Positions 47,472 through 59,761 are shown, counted from the stretch's first letter. The stretch: 64,000 nucleotides of DNA from Strigops habroptila (GCF_004027225.2 NC_044277.2:70394400-70458399), one strand, 5' to 3'. The notes: generated by a model not told the origin, from the letters alone. Made by a program: numbers and translations.

Positions 47472-50400
47472 AGGCATCTGAAGCTTCCCAGCAAGTCAGT
47501 ATGCAAAACCAAACAAACACCCGAAAGAAAACAAACCTCTAGAATTGTGAAATTATATATCTATGGATAAATACATGTATTCTGCAGTCTATGTTACATC
47601 CATCCAAAAATTCTAGGTTTAGCCATGCTTAGTCTTCATTCATCAGGAGGGAATGAGGTATTCAAAAAGCAGTAGGGTAACAAATGTAACTTTCAAGATC
47701 TGTATTAGCAGTTTGGAAATGCAATTGTAATGTATAAATGGACAGTATTTATAATTTTCTAAGGATCCACATTAAAACTGAAAACATGGTAGCAAGGTAT
47801 TGTGGATTTGCAGTGACACTTGCAAATACCATTCTTTCCTGAAGGGTTAAAAATGCCACGCCTCCAGTTGCACAAATATTCCCCTATGGTATGACATTAA
47901 GATTTCACAGAAGGGGAAGGTTATACCTATGCTGGGGTGACTGTGCTCTGCAGGCCTACCTGTTGTTTAAGGTACGCTGTGAGCTTGGCAACGGTTCAGC
48001 TGGGATTGGGCAAGCCGACAGAGAAGGGTTTCGGCAGCAGTGAGCCAAGGCTGTGGTGGGGAAGGGCATGGACACCCTCCATTTGCGGCGCACGCAAACA
48101 TTTGCAGGCGGGAGTTGACCATGCTCCCTCATCAGGGCAGGACCTGAGGTTATCTATCTTCTGCATGTGCAAGAAGGAGGACTAGCACCGAGCACCCTAA
48201 GAAACCTCCACAGAAGCAATGACTCAGGCCACAGTGGTTGCCGCAAGACCCAGAGCTGGTTACTCTTGTGTGCACCTACCAGGCCTGACTCAAGCGGGCC
48301 CTTGCTTCATAATCACGGGGCTGTTATGGTGTATCAAATGCAAAGTACACATGGACAAGTGAAATGTCATTCTCTGACCTTTCCTTTTCTCTTGGAAGCT
48401 GTAGGTAGGTTTCAAAATATATTTTGAGTGAAAGGTTGCAAAGATTTCCATGTTTTGGTTCAGTAGTGGTCACTAATGTCAACTTTTGTGAAACTTAGAT
48501 TTACCAGCCAGTGCTGTAAAAGCACCTCCATAGTTATTGCAGGCATTAATCAAATGCATTTTTGGAGGATTTACACCTTAATTCGTTATATTCCAGTTAA
48601 AGAAAAAGCTGTATGTACATCTGTGGGTTATTTTAATATTTCATCATATTATGAATAAGTATAAAAATTAAACAAACCAATGTATTCCTTTAAATCTCTA
48701 TGGACACGTGCCTATTTCCTAAAAAGATTGTTGTCTATATTCTAGACCCTTTATGACTAGTAAGGCCTTTCTGTGATAGATAACTTGCATTAGGAGAAAA
48801 GACGGGTCCCTGCAGGACTATTGTTCTCCTCCCTTGTCATGCATCTGTGTTGAGAGAGGAGAAGGTGGAGAAAAGGCGGGGCTCTGGCTGGCAGCCTGCT
48901 CTGCTGGAAAAGAAAGAGAGTTGTGCCAGACACCAGCTGCTGCAGGGAGAGCCCCTGCCGTGAGGGCAGAGGAGGAATCAAGCATCAGTTTGCTTTCTGG
49001 GCTGTCCTTGAAGCCATGTGTCAGCGCACCACCTCGTGTAGCAAATCCACAGGAAGCTTTGTAATCTGGTTATTCTAGTCTGCGACCTGTGAATAGTAGG
49101 AAATGAGTCGTCTTTATAAATCAGAGGTGTTCCATATTTATTTTTCCAAACGAACTCTAAGGAGCTACTTTGTATTCCTAATGCCCTGAACCAGAGGTAA
49201 TTTTCACACTGTACATTTTCTGGATACCTGTAGATGACTCACCTGAAGAAAAGGGAGTGTTTCATTTTAATTATGTCATAATTTATATCCCTCCCCTAGA
49301 CCGAGATTGCAGGGTGAGGAGAGCTGGCAAGCCAGGAGAAGACAGAAAAATAAAAAGGTTCCAAAGGTTCATCAACAACCTCATGTCAGGTACAGTGCGT
49401 TTAAAGCACGTGTCAGACCTTCTACCTTCATGCTGTCCTTTAGGGGCCAGCAAACAGCAGGTTCCTGTGAAGATTCATGTAGCACCAGTACAAGTGGCTA
49501 GAGGTAGAATTAAGATGTAATCAACCTCACGTTCAAGAGAAAGAGGGGAGGAAATGAGAGAAGAAAGGTTGTGTAAAACACCCTGTCATTATTACCCATG
49601 TTTGCAAGTCATGTGAAAAATTAGGAATAACCAGTCGGAGCCAGTAGAAAACCTTTCATTAATATCAGTAGGCTTTGGATCAGGTGGTGGTGTTCTTCAG
49701 ATAATCCATATTTCCTCCACCCCTCTTCACTGGCCAGTTTATCTAATCCCTTCCTTGTTAATTCAAGGAGAGTTTTTCTTTATTCTATTTATGTTTTGCT
49801 TACAGAAGCAGGGTGAGGAAGGTGACTGCAACCGTTTCTAAAGACAGAAGCATTACCCTGTCTTGTCTGCGTGACTGCATCTGTCCTATGACACCGTGGT
49901 GAACCAACTGTGTACTTCATCTCAGCCCGAGCTCTCCTGGATTAGTACCACTGGACATCTTTGGAAGACCTCCCTTCCTCTTTCTTTGCCATACGTAGCT
50001 AACCCATATCTTCTGGAAAAGAGCAACAGGATTGATCTCAAGGTACACTAGCAGAAAGAAAAGTCACTCATTGATATCAGGGTGTAAAGCTTTTTAAATA
50101 TACGAAGGGAGAGTTAAGAAGCCTTTGCTGGCCTCAGAAGGGTGACGGGGAAGCCACTCTTGAACCACTGATCGTGTCATGACACGACAGTGGCTAGAAA
50201 AAGTTTGTTGTAGATGATGTCAATTCAAATATGCCTAGAAAGAATTCCTTAAGGTAAGTTACATCATTATTTACCTCCTCACACTTGTCACCTAGGTCCG
50301 AATTCTATATAAGGCTTTGTGTATGTCAGTCTTCAGACTTCATCTGCCTTATTCATATGCTCTTCTCACAATAGCATCCATTAACATTCTATTCTTCAAG

Positions 50401-53400
50401 GGTCTGAGTCTCAAATGAACATAACTCAGGGATTTCGGGTCCATGAGGTCTACATTTGGGGTGGGAATGAATAAAAGGAAGGCCTTTGGGAACGCATGTA
50501 GGAATTTAACAGTATGCAGCTATCCAGGTCCCTGTTCAGTTTACAGAGAATTGTAGAGATGATACGGTATGTCAAAGGGTCTTATTTTTTCTAGAGAATT
50601 AACAAATATAAGTGTAATATCAGTGAGTTTTCACATGCATGTAAATCTTTTTGTGCTTTGAGGTGTTGTTCAACTAAGGCAATCACAAATAATGTAACTC
50701 AATGGAAACAGCAGCAGCACCAAGCCTACTACTTTTTGCCTAAGTACATACGTATTTGTCTTTATCTGCAGTGTATTAATTTTGATTTAAATACAGAACC
50801 AAACCCTGTTTTCATTTATGTTGCTATCAATCAGGATTAACTTGAAAGATGCATCGTGTGATGCAACTGTGAAATGAGAATTACGTAACTATGAAATTCT
50901 ACAAAATCTATGCTGTTACTTATCCATGCCGAAACTTGAAAATGCAACCTTGAGATACCACTACCTCCTGACCATGGAAACTTTCTAAATTTCAGTGAAA
51001 GACTACACTGAAAAAAAATCTATTTAAAAGTGGCAGAAGTTTAACTCAGTCTGTGAGCTAAAAGATAGTTGTGGACATTGTTAATAAAGCTTATCTCATA
51101 CGTATTAAATATTTATAGAGAGGATTGTAAGTAGATATAATTCTTCTGATTATAGCTTGGCCATATTATATACATGAAAATAGAAATAGCCTTCTTGAAA
51201 TAGAAACTCTGGTATTCAGTATTTAGTACAGACATAGCTCACTTGAGAATTGTTTTCTAAGGGCATTTGGTTACTGCAGGGACTAACTTACTTCAAGAGC
51301 AACTTCAGCAGTTAGTAGCTGAAGCCCCACATGAAAGCCAGTGTTTCAAAGGCAGCAGGCACTCCTCCCTGCCATTTCTTGCAGCACCATCCATGCATGC
51401 TGCAAGGAGAGCTGGGTATGATGCAGTTCCCAGAGAGCTGGGAGGAACAGGCTGGTTGCAACAGTGGAGCTACATGGTGTTGTGTGTGGCGTAAGGAAAA
51501 CTGGGAACATGCCACGTCCATACCTTACAGAGAGAGAGCTTTCTGTTTTCTAAATTGCTGCACTATACCATGCACACAGCATCGCCTCTGCCGTCTCCTT
51601 GTCAGTCCTGCCTGGCGTTACAAAAACCTGCCCTGTCTGTACCCCATTGACTGGAAAAGCGTCATGCCAAAGTCAAGTGCTCTGCTATGGTTTCACTCCA
51701 CTTCTAAATGAATTGTTTTCAGTTCTCAGAAAGTTATTTATGCAGAAGGCTCATTAAGTTTCCCTTTCTGCTAGTTCTACTGGGCTGAGCCGCCCAAGAG
51801 CTCTACTTCTCTTTCATGAAAATGCTGAAAGAGTGGGTAATTCTAAGCATAGTACAACTTATTTTCATTAGAGAAGGAGGTAAAAGGGGTTTTAGTGGTA
51901 CCAGCATCTGGAAGGCAATGAGTCGCTTCTCTGAAATGCTACTTTGACAACCTCAGGCTCTCCTTGGCATGGCAAACAAAGAGCAAAAACCTCATAGTGA
52001 GGAATGGCTGTAGCTGGCTTTACCCAGCTCAGTACAATGATGGTACATTTACATAAATTAGCTAATGTTTTAATTCAAATTTCGTTTGTAAGCTGGTAGA
52101 CTGCCCAAAGGCTCTTTTCTGTCATATAATGTGACATGGGCTTGAAGACTAGTTTTATATTTTCCCTGGATAATGGTGTTGTCTTCTCTGACACTGTTCT
52201 CAAATGAATATGACTTATGCAACTCTTCTGATTTTGGGAAGCATCTTACATTAGCATCTTGCCTAGGAAGGTTCTCACCACAGCTGAGACCAAGAACAAA
52301 AGTGCCAGGCCACTGGGTCTGTCCAGGTAAATATACTTTCACTAATGTCAGTTTAATTGCAGACTAGGCCTGGGGTTTCTAATCCTGAAAAAAAAGTTCA
52401 CGTAAGAGGATTAGTAGAAAAGAGAGGAAATAGAAATCTACTTGTCAAAAATATATAGAAAAAATGGTAGTGAAAGCCAACAGACTTTGTCCCAAAAGCA
52501 AACTGTTGTGGGAAAAAAGAGGAAGAATAAGCATATAATCAATACACAACCTTTAAAAAAAAAATCCCCAAAGTTCTATGGTTCTTACATTCAAGACTGT
52601 GTCAGCATATTATAGAGGCATATCAGCTTCAGTCTAGGTTATGCTGATGTCTGCGATGTCCACTTTTAGCCACATTTAAAATAACCTAGTTTTAATTTCC
52701 TAATGGCTGTGTCATTCACAGAAATTCCTCTTATCCTATTCCATCCCGGTTTTAAGCCATTTCCCCATCTCTCTTCATGTACATCATGTTCCCCGCCCTG
52801 CATGTGTGCTTTGAAATGCTGTCTAAGGCAAAAGGACCCTCTCTTTCCATAAGATTTGTACCTGGCATGACAGTGCTCAATCTGCCCCGTGACGCCCGAG
52901 AGTCAGCGTTGGGCTGACGCTGCATCACATGCCTGCTCATCTCCGTGCTGCGCTGTCCCTCTCTCCACCTAGCCCCTTTCCAGACCACACCACGATTTGA
53001 AGGCAGGAGTCAAGCTAAACAGCATTTTCCAGGCAGAGGCTGGGAAAGAGTCTCCAGTTTTCTCCATCACACTCCAAATTTCTTTTTCTAGGCGTCTTAG
53101 GGCCAAATGCCCTCCTAACTCCTCACTGACTTCAGGAAGTTTCGGGAGACGAAAGATAAAATATCTGAAGGGAAATACCTTTCAAAATAGAACAGGTTGA
53201 GAGACAAGACAAAGAGCAGTACAAGCAGACAAGACAAAGCTTCAGTATTTCTACATATACAGGAGGTAATTACCTGATAACTCAGAAATAAAATGAACTG
53301 TCACATAAATTTACATAAACCTATATCTGTAACCACATGCTCTTTCAGATGGCTTCTTTGTCATGTTTTTGGATGATTGCTATCTTTTTTGGGTCTTTTC

Positions 53401-55770
53401 TTGGAAACCTCAACTGATATCACAGACTTCTTACAAATAAGTCTCTAAAACAGTACAGAAAGCTAAAGTCACTGTTCTAAAAAACCGAGGCTGCCCAGGG
53501 CAGGAACTGTCTTTGCTGTCTTCTAGATGCTGCACAAGTGCAGTTTGGCACTGAGTCACAAAGGAGGCTCCTCAGCACACCACCAGATGAGTAAGAGAAA
53601 AAAGAGGTGAACAAGAAACTTGTCCGTGATTTGCTATGTGACTACGGGCAGATTCAAGCACAGTATCTTTGTTCCCCCTTGACTCATCAAGTCACGGTGC
53701 CTTTCTGAAGCAAATTCAGCCTCTTCAGGGATATTTGATAATATTGTGTTAGTCTTGTATAGACCAGCAATGATGTGATGCTTGTTCAAACCCACTCATG
53801 GCTTTTATTTGTTATTTGGACATGTTCCTCTAAAATTGGTATCATTTGCTCACTTATTTCAGGTTCCTAATAAAAACAATAGGACCCATAGGGCCAAATC
53901 CCAAAACAACTTTCTGAATAAGGGGTGCTCAGGGACTCAAAGAAATGGTCTAGCAAGGCCTGAAATTCTCATTTCCCTTCTTCTATTTTTTTTTCTTTTT
54001 TTTTTTTTTTTCCCTGTGGATAGCAAAATAAAAATTTTGTGAGCTTGAGGCTACATACCTCCAACTGCTGTAATTACACAGCCAGGAATTTTGCAATTGT
54101 ACAGTAAGTCAACTCTCTTACAGGGACTAATACTTCAGTTCCAATTTCTAGACTGCTTAGAATGGGAAAAGGATTTATGTGGTTAAAAATGTGTGTTTGC
54201 TATTAACTAAACCTAACCACAATAACTACTGTTCACAATCTTTTCCTGCTATTAATTCAGGTTTGTTACTTTTGCCTTGGTTTTTAAGCTCAAACCTGGT
54301 TTCCAATTCTAGGACAGTCCTCAAACAGTTAAACTGTGGGAAGAGACACGTGCTAGACTAGAGAGAAGGCTTGGTTAACCAGTGCATGTTAGTTAATGAT
54401 GAGCTATTTATTTGTTTTTTCAACATTAGAAAAAAATTCTTTGGTATTAGACTTGTCTTACTAGATTCCTTACGTGTTCAATTAAGTTTATACTATAAAC
54501 TCAAATACATGAAACATTGCAGGCCAGTTTTTGCAGAAGAAAAATGTAGCCTTTAAGGTTCTATTCAGTAATACTACGAGCAGTGAAGATGAGGAAAAAC
54601 AGGAATAATGTTTTGAAGACTGTGTAAGAGCAGAAATGTGAAATTGCACTGGTGATTTTTTTTTTTTACTTTTAAAGACCTAAACTATTTTAGAGCAAGG
54701 ATTTTGTCATCTAATTGACTTAGTTTTCTTAGGAAATATATTGAGGAGGCTCATCTAAATGGAGACTAATCTACACAGGCAGGAAAAGGATGAAAGCAGC
54801 CCAAGGGAGCTGAACATAGTCTCACAGACATTTTATGAGACTGGCAAATACCCATGGAGCCCCTCTCCAAACTAATGCCATTTGCCTAAAAAAAGAGCAC
54901 AGCACCCCAATTGTAGGGATTACAATGCACGCAAGAAATGCCCCCTTTGCCCTTTTTTGGGGAGCTGGGCCTGGCACCAAGGAGCTTGGAGAAAGGCAGA
55001 TTCCTGTGCTGAATCTCAGTGTGCTCCCTGCATTTCATCCGGCTATTTCATCAGCTAAATGGAACTGAAAAACTGGGGCCATGGGCAGTCAGTGCTGCTG
55101 GCACTCTGGACACGTATAAGATCATTATTTCAGTGATTAATAGTCTTTCACTCTTCTGCTGTGCTATATAAAAACGGAACATAATAAGCAAATACCATTT
55201 TGCTGTTTTGTGCTTTACACCTCTGCTCAGGTGTGTCACTGTAAGCAGAAGTTACAGCTGAGGCAAGGGAAGTTTTTTCAGGTTCTTGAAATATCCGGAG
55301 AGTGTAGTTTGCTAATGATGCGGACAGGGGAAGGTTTGGGGGTTTCCATAGAGGTTTTGTGCCCGTGCACTTTTAGTATCTATTCTAAGATAGGGAAGAG
55401 TTCATTTAGATTGAGGTGAGATGAAAAATGACTGATGAACAGAGCCATGAAATCAAGCTCCCATGATCTAACAGATCACCATTCATTCCTGGAGCTATGG
55501 TAACTGACAGCATGCAGTGTCTGAACTAATCCGCTTGCAAAATGATGTAAGCTAGCCTATTTATTTTCATGAGGACACAAATTAGGAACATGCATGTGGC
55601 TCATTAATGTGGCATGTGGCTCAGATAACCAGGGTAATTACTAAACTGTGGCAACTCGGCCAACTTTTACCCATGGTAACACAGAAATTAGAGATCAATG
55701 TTTTGCTTCTGCAAATTTGTGTATTTGTTTCTCTACATACACCTAGGACAGCCAGCTGTCTCTTGCCCTT
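47472..55770. other. non-coding stretch, no certain gene
   Basis: No gene can be asserted. A GC-richer patch lies at 47,930-48,330 and another at 48,840-49,000, without recognisable protein. A candidate internal exon with good splice signals (49,300-49,389) is discussed as a finding. A near-palindrome (50,165-50,193) and a GACAAGACAAAG direct repeat (53,202-53,239) are also present. Confidence 0.5.
50165..50193. repeat. 29-bp palindrome with one unpaired base
   Basis: CCACTG-A-TCGTGTCATGACACGA-CAGTGG is self-complementary except for a single extra A. Each arm is 14 bp with no loop, so it could extrude as a cruciform. No gene boundary coincides with it. Confidence 0.92.
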
Positions 55771-55921
55771 CAGTGTCTGTACATCTCAGGGATGGAGAGG
55801 AAGGAATTGAAAGCAGCATTCTTAACTCTGCCAAGGAGATGGGAATTAAGGGGATACCTCAGGTTGTCAAAGTGAGAGATGACAAAATTACAGATGACTG
55901 TATGACAATAAGCGTGCTGTA
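55771..55921 (+). CDS. candidate terminal coding exon, unidentified
   Basis: A textbook acceptor (CTGTCTCTTGCCCTTCAG) ends at 55,770. The following frame encodes about 50 residues, including EEGIESSILNSAKEMGIKGI and VVKVRDDKITDD, and ends in TAA at 55,919-55,921. AATAAA follows at about 55,944, giving a very short 3' UTR. The peptide has a protein-like charge pattern with no low complexity. I do not recognise the family, and no partner exon upstream is convincing. It could be the last exon of a plus-strand gene, a processed pseudogene scrap or chance. Confidence 0.25.
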
Positions 55922-56317
55922 ACATGTTGGGGTAAATGCATGGAAATAAATACTTTTATTATACTACATAAGCTTTGGTACAAGACAAACATGGGCATTT
56001 ACAGTAACCTTCCATTCATGTAGTATAGAAAAGGTGAATGCATCCTTTTCCTTTCTGTTACTGGCAAATTAATCCGATGTCTGAATGTTTCAAAATACTT
56101 ACAATCTGCCTGCGATGGGAGCTCCCTGCAGACAGCTACACCATCACTCACATGCAGCTTCTGACCCAGTTTTGCCAACTCTTGCTTGCTGAGGAAGAAA
56201 CACTCACTTTTGGAGCCAGAGCAGCTGCTTGCATTTACTGTGGTCACTGAGCTAGGCAAGACAGTTTCCAATGGGCAGAATATGCAAAGATATGTGCTCA
56301 AGGCTGAGGGGAAGGAA

Positions 56318-56713
56318 GGGCTTGAGGAAAGGCGTGATGAAGAAAGACTGAGAGAACTGGGCTTGTTCAGCCTGCTGAAGAGAAGGCTCCGGGGAGACCT
56401 CATAGCAGCCTTCCAGTACCTAAAGGGGGCCTACAAGAAATTTGGAGAGGCACGTAGAGACAAGGGGAAACGGCTTTAAATTGCAAGAGGGTAGATTTAG
56501 ATTAGATATAAGGAAGAAATTCTTTACTATGAGGGTGGTGTCATTGGAACAGGCTGCCCAGAGAAGCTGTGGCTGCCCCATCCCTGGCAGTGTTCGAGGC
56601 CAGGTTGGACGGGGCTTTGAGCAACCTGGTCTAGTGGAAGGTGTCCCTGCCCATGGCAGGAAGTTGGAACTAGATGATCTTTAAGGTCCCTTCCAATCCG
56701 AACTTCTGTGATT
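56318..56713 (+). mobile_element. CR1 LINE 3' fragment
   Basis: It encodes the ORF2 C-terminal blocks [29 protein letters not shown], and then the 3' region TTTACTATGAGGGTGGTGTC, GGAACAGGCTGCCCAGAGAAG, CCATCCCTGGCAGTGTTCGAG and the end AACTTCTGTGATT with the last octamer damaged. It has lost part of the segment between AYKK and the GNGFKL-like block. It lies under 1 kb left of the CpG island. Confidence 0.95.
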
Positions 56714-57149
56714 AAGCAGAACCTGTGGGACTGTCGCCAAGGCAGATGAGTGAAAAGGCAGGTCAGGCACCACCTCCCCTTCCCCTCGCAGCCCCTCACC
56801 TCTGTTTCTCACCATCACTTTACTCAGCCTGCTTGCTTGTATCTCCCAGTGCCCATGATAGCTGGCAGCCTGACCCCTCTGCCATCTCTGCCATCATCCT
56901 CCCACAATGGCCGGGAAAGCAAGGCGAAGCAAACGGAGAGGGCTTGAGGCGAGCAGAGAAACTCCTGAAACGCCCAAGAGAGCCGGGGATCCCAACGCTG
57001 GGCACAGCGGGCAGCACGCACATGCTGCAGTAACACAAGCCAGGCTCCTGCCTCCAGCCGGGTTCTCCTTTCGCACACAACAGTTGCTCCCCTGGGGAAG
57101 AGGCGTGGGGGGAACGTTTCTGAAACAGCACCCCGAGAGTTCAGTGTGC
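56714..57149. other. transition into the CpG island, nothing recognised
   Basis: G+C rises gradually from the CR1 end toward the island. Open frames of up to 317 codons on the minus strand (56,824-57,777) cross this zone, but they are the expected by-product of GC-rich sequence and show no domain. Confidence 0.5.
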
Positions 57150-57831
57150 TGTGAAGGCCGTGCCGGTGGGGCTTCGCACCGCTCGGGCTGAGCCCTGCCC
57201 GGGGTGCGAGGCTGCGGGTGCAGCGGGTGAAACACGCCGGAGAGGCCTGCCCTGCAGCCCCTCTCTCGATCAAAGCCACTGCTAATGGTAAAAAAGTTGT
57301 TTGTGCCACCTCAGAGAAAAGAGAAATATCTGTGAGAATAAAAGTAACGAGAACTGAGCCGCAGGTGGCGAGACCAGGGGCTGGGCAGCGCTCGGGAAAA
57401 GCCTCCGTTCGCCGCGGGGCTCTGCCTCGGGCAAGCTCTGGTTTGCCCAAGTTCATAGCGAAAGGGGTGTAGGAGGTTTTGGTGCGGGCGCTGCGCTCCG
57501 TCGAGTCCCAGTCCTGCAGGTTTCCTATCTCCTCCCTCTCTCCCGCTGTAGCGGGGTCGGCCCGGCCGCTTACATGGAAACGGGCTGGCAGCAACCACCC
57601 TCCCCCGCCCGCCTCCGGAGCGCTGCCCGCCCCGCCGCTGACCCCAGCCCGGGCAGCCCCCTCCTCGGCGTACGGAGCCGAGCCCTCAGCGCCCGCGGCG
57701 CGCCGTTCCTTCGCTGCCGGCCCGGTAAGGTGGGCGGGCGTGGGGCCGCCGTGTGCCGCCTGGGCAGGGCATTCCATCCCCGCCCGCGGGAGCGGTGGGT
57801 GGTGGCGCCCCGGGCAGTGCCGCCCGGCGGC

Positions 57832-57852
57832 GGGGCGGGGAGCGGGGCCGGG
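57832..57852 (+). promoter_or_regulatory. G-quadruplex-capable G-run in the core promoter
   Basis: Four runs of three or more G (at 57,832, 57,837, 57,844 and 57,850) are separated by loops of 1-3 bases, which meets the standard G-quadruplex pattern. It overlaps a GC box and lies about 20-50 bp upstream of the likely start region. Confidence 0.7.
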
Positions 57853-57990
57853 CGGAGGCGAGGCCGGCGCTTACTCCTCTCCTCTTCTCTCTTCTCTCCC
57901 TCTGGATCCCCCCGCCGCCGACCTTCGCCGCTGTCCCGCTGCCGGCCCGGCCCGTCTCGTCCTTTCAGAAGTGGCGAGGGGGGCCCAGCC

Positions 57991-58034
57991 ATGGAGACCC
58001 TTGTGCGCCCCGGGGCCTGCAAGCCTCCCACTGG
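57991..58034 (+). CDS. candidate first coding exon, N-terminal 14 codons, gene unidentified
   Basis: The ATG at 57,991 has a strong Kozak context (G at -3, G at +4). The frame reads METLVRPGACKPPT and then two bases, GG, before a good donor, GTAAGC, at 58,035. Read through, it would stop at once (TAA), which supports splicing there. I do not recognise this N-terminus, so no gene name is given. An upstream donor (GTAAGG after 57,724) and an acceptor (CGTCTCGTCCTTTCAG ending 57,968) would allow a 244-bp 5' intron, putting this ATG near the start of exon 2. The same frame is open upstream to an ATG at 57,574, so a longer N-terminus is possible though less likely. Confidence 0.4.
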
Positions 58035-59540
58035 GTAAGCCCCGGGCCGGACCGGACCGGCCGCCGCTCGCCTCCGCCGGCAGGAGCGGCTCCGGACGGC
58101 GACAGCGGCCGTGCTGGCCGGCGGGCTGCGGTGCCGTGCCTTCCCTGCCTCCCTCCGCAGCCGGCGCGCAGGTGTCGACCCCGCCGTGCTGAGCACTGCC
58201 CAGGGTGGCGGCCGGTAGGGGAGAGGGGACACAGCCGGGGAGCGGGGCGGGCGGCGGCAGGCTGAGCCGGGCTGCAGGAGGTGGAAAAGCGGCTGCTTCG
58301 TCTTTCCGTTTTGCAAGGGGCACCCCGACCCCTCTGCCCCTCCGCCTGCAAGACCGGGGCGGCTGGAGAGCGGTGTTTGCTTTGCTTCGCTTTGCTTTGG
58401 GGGTCATTTCTTGCAGCGGGCTGTGGGGCTGGCCAGGCGCGCCCCGGCGCTGAGGCGGGCTGGCCGCTGCCGCCTGCACCCCCCGGCACGGGCCGCCGCG
58501 GTTCGGAGCCGCGGCCGAGGCCGGCGGAGCGGGAGGGTCTCGGGGCGGGTGCACCCGGTCCGGCGGAGGGACCCGGGGCCGCAGGGGTCGGTGCTGCCGC
58601 CGGCCTGGGTGCCACCGCGCAGCCGCCACAAGCCTCTGAAAGGGTTATTCAGCCGTCCCGGCCGCGGGTCCCCGCTGCCCGGCCGCAGGGCCTTGGCGGC
58701 GGAAGGAGGGCAAAGCGCTGCCGGCCTCGGGTGAAAAGTGCCCCAGATTGTCGGAGGTTGCTGGGGTTGGGCGGCTGCCGGTGCCCCCCGCCTTCGGTGT
58801 CAGGCAGCGGTCTCGCAGGAGTAGGGCTAAATAGCAGTCAGTCCTAGAGTAACTCACAGGTGGATTTGGGTTTTTGTCAAGGGAGGAGGCAAATGCAGAA
58901 CACGCCAGCAGTGAATTTATTAGTCTGTTAATTAAGGGACGAGAGAAGCAGTAGCAAGATGAAGTCCTAAGTGATCTCTTTTGTCAGAGGAGGAGCTGGG
59001 CAAGTTTTAAGAGCTCTGCTGCCTGCTCGGTGCAATTTACTGCTCTACTTCACACTGCCTGTGCGGGCTGAAAAAGGCTGTGATTGCTTCGGCAGCTTTT
59101 ATGTTTTTACTTCTAATGTTTATACTCTAAATTCATTTTCAGCTAAGTAGAAAACAGCTTTAAAGTATGTTATGATGGGCTACCAGGGTTTTGTTAGGTT
59201 TAATTTTCTTAGTTTCTGTGTTAGATAGAGAGTCTTGTACTGCCTAACTAGGAAAGTAGAACAGGGAGCACTGCGTGAAGGAATTATGTTGTTGCTAGTG
59301 CTCTACTAATAAAACCGTATGTGTGCAACATTTCTTTGGCTTGCAGAGCATGACATAACTTGCTGCTCTTTTTGTAAATAAAATGGTTAACTCCAGTTAA
59401 AAATCAGCCTGATCATGACCTTCTATGCTCACCTTCTGTGAAAAGCACTAGATACAATGCGCCTCCTCTCACTGTGTTTAGTTAGTGGAATAGTACATCT
59501 GCTTTCTAAAATCCCAGTGAAGAGGAGATCTAGGATGCCA

Positions 59541-59606
59541 ATTTGCATGTGTGCTTTGAAGAGCAGCAATTATTTCTCAGATGCAATGCTGATTAACAAT
59601 TTGCAT
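59541..59606. promoter_or_regulatory. pair of POU octamer motifs
   Basis: ATTTGCAT occurs exactly at 59,541-59,548 and 59,599-59,606, 58 bp apart, in a clean AT-rich stretch with GATTAACAAT and ATCGAT cores between and after them. The texture suggests an intronic enhancer, unproven. Confidence 0.3.
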
Positions 59607-59761
59607 CGATTGCTAGGTATCTAAAGATTGATTGAAGAGTTTAAATTTCCAATGAGAAGGCATGTTGTCAGTGCACCTCGGAGATGAGCGCTGGTGTCTG
59701 AGGACGTTTCTGAACAAAATTCCTGAATCCTGCATAGCCAGTTTCAACTGTGTAAACCCGT

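Larger units (their letters stand above)
57150..58830 (+). promoter_or_regulatory. CpG-island promoter
   Basis: A roughly 1.7-kb block is very rich in G+C and CpG, unlike everything else in the window. It contains GC boxes (GGGGCGGGG at 57,832, CCCCGCCC near 57,777, CCCGCCCCGCC near 57,628) and no TATA box. A pyrimidine tract at 57,871-57,902 (TACTCCTCTCC, TTCTCTCTTCTCTCC) is a plausible TCT/TOP-like start region. Such islands mark promoters of broadly expressed or developmental genes in vertebrates. Direction is taken as plus because the strong ATG and donor lie to the right. A divergent transcript cannot be excluded. Confidence 0.85.

Noticed and set aside
53478..53560. GGGCAGGAACTGTCTTTGCTG as part of another ancient repeat
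   Set aside because: The similarity to the remembered pattern is limited to one short block.
56824..57777. 317-codon open frame on the minus strand entering the CpG island
   Set aside because: GC-rich sequence rarely contains stop codons. The frame shows no domain and overlaps several other long frames on both strands.
57570..58629. Several 150-250-codon frames on both strands within the island
   Set aside because: They overlap one another in different frames and are compositional (Arg/Pro/Gly/Ala-rich). Only the short ATG-plus-donor exon at 57,991 has independent signals.
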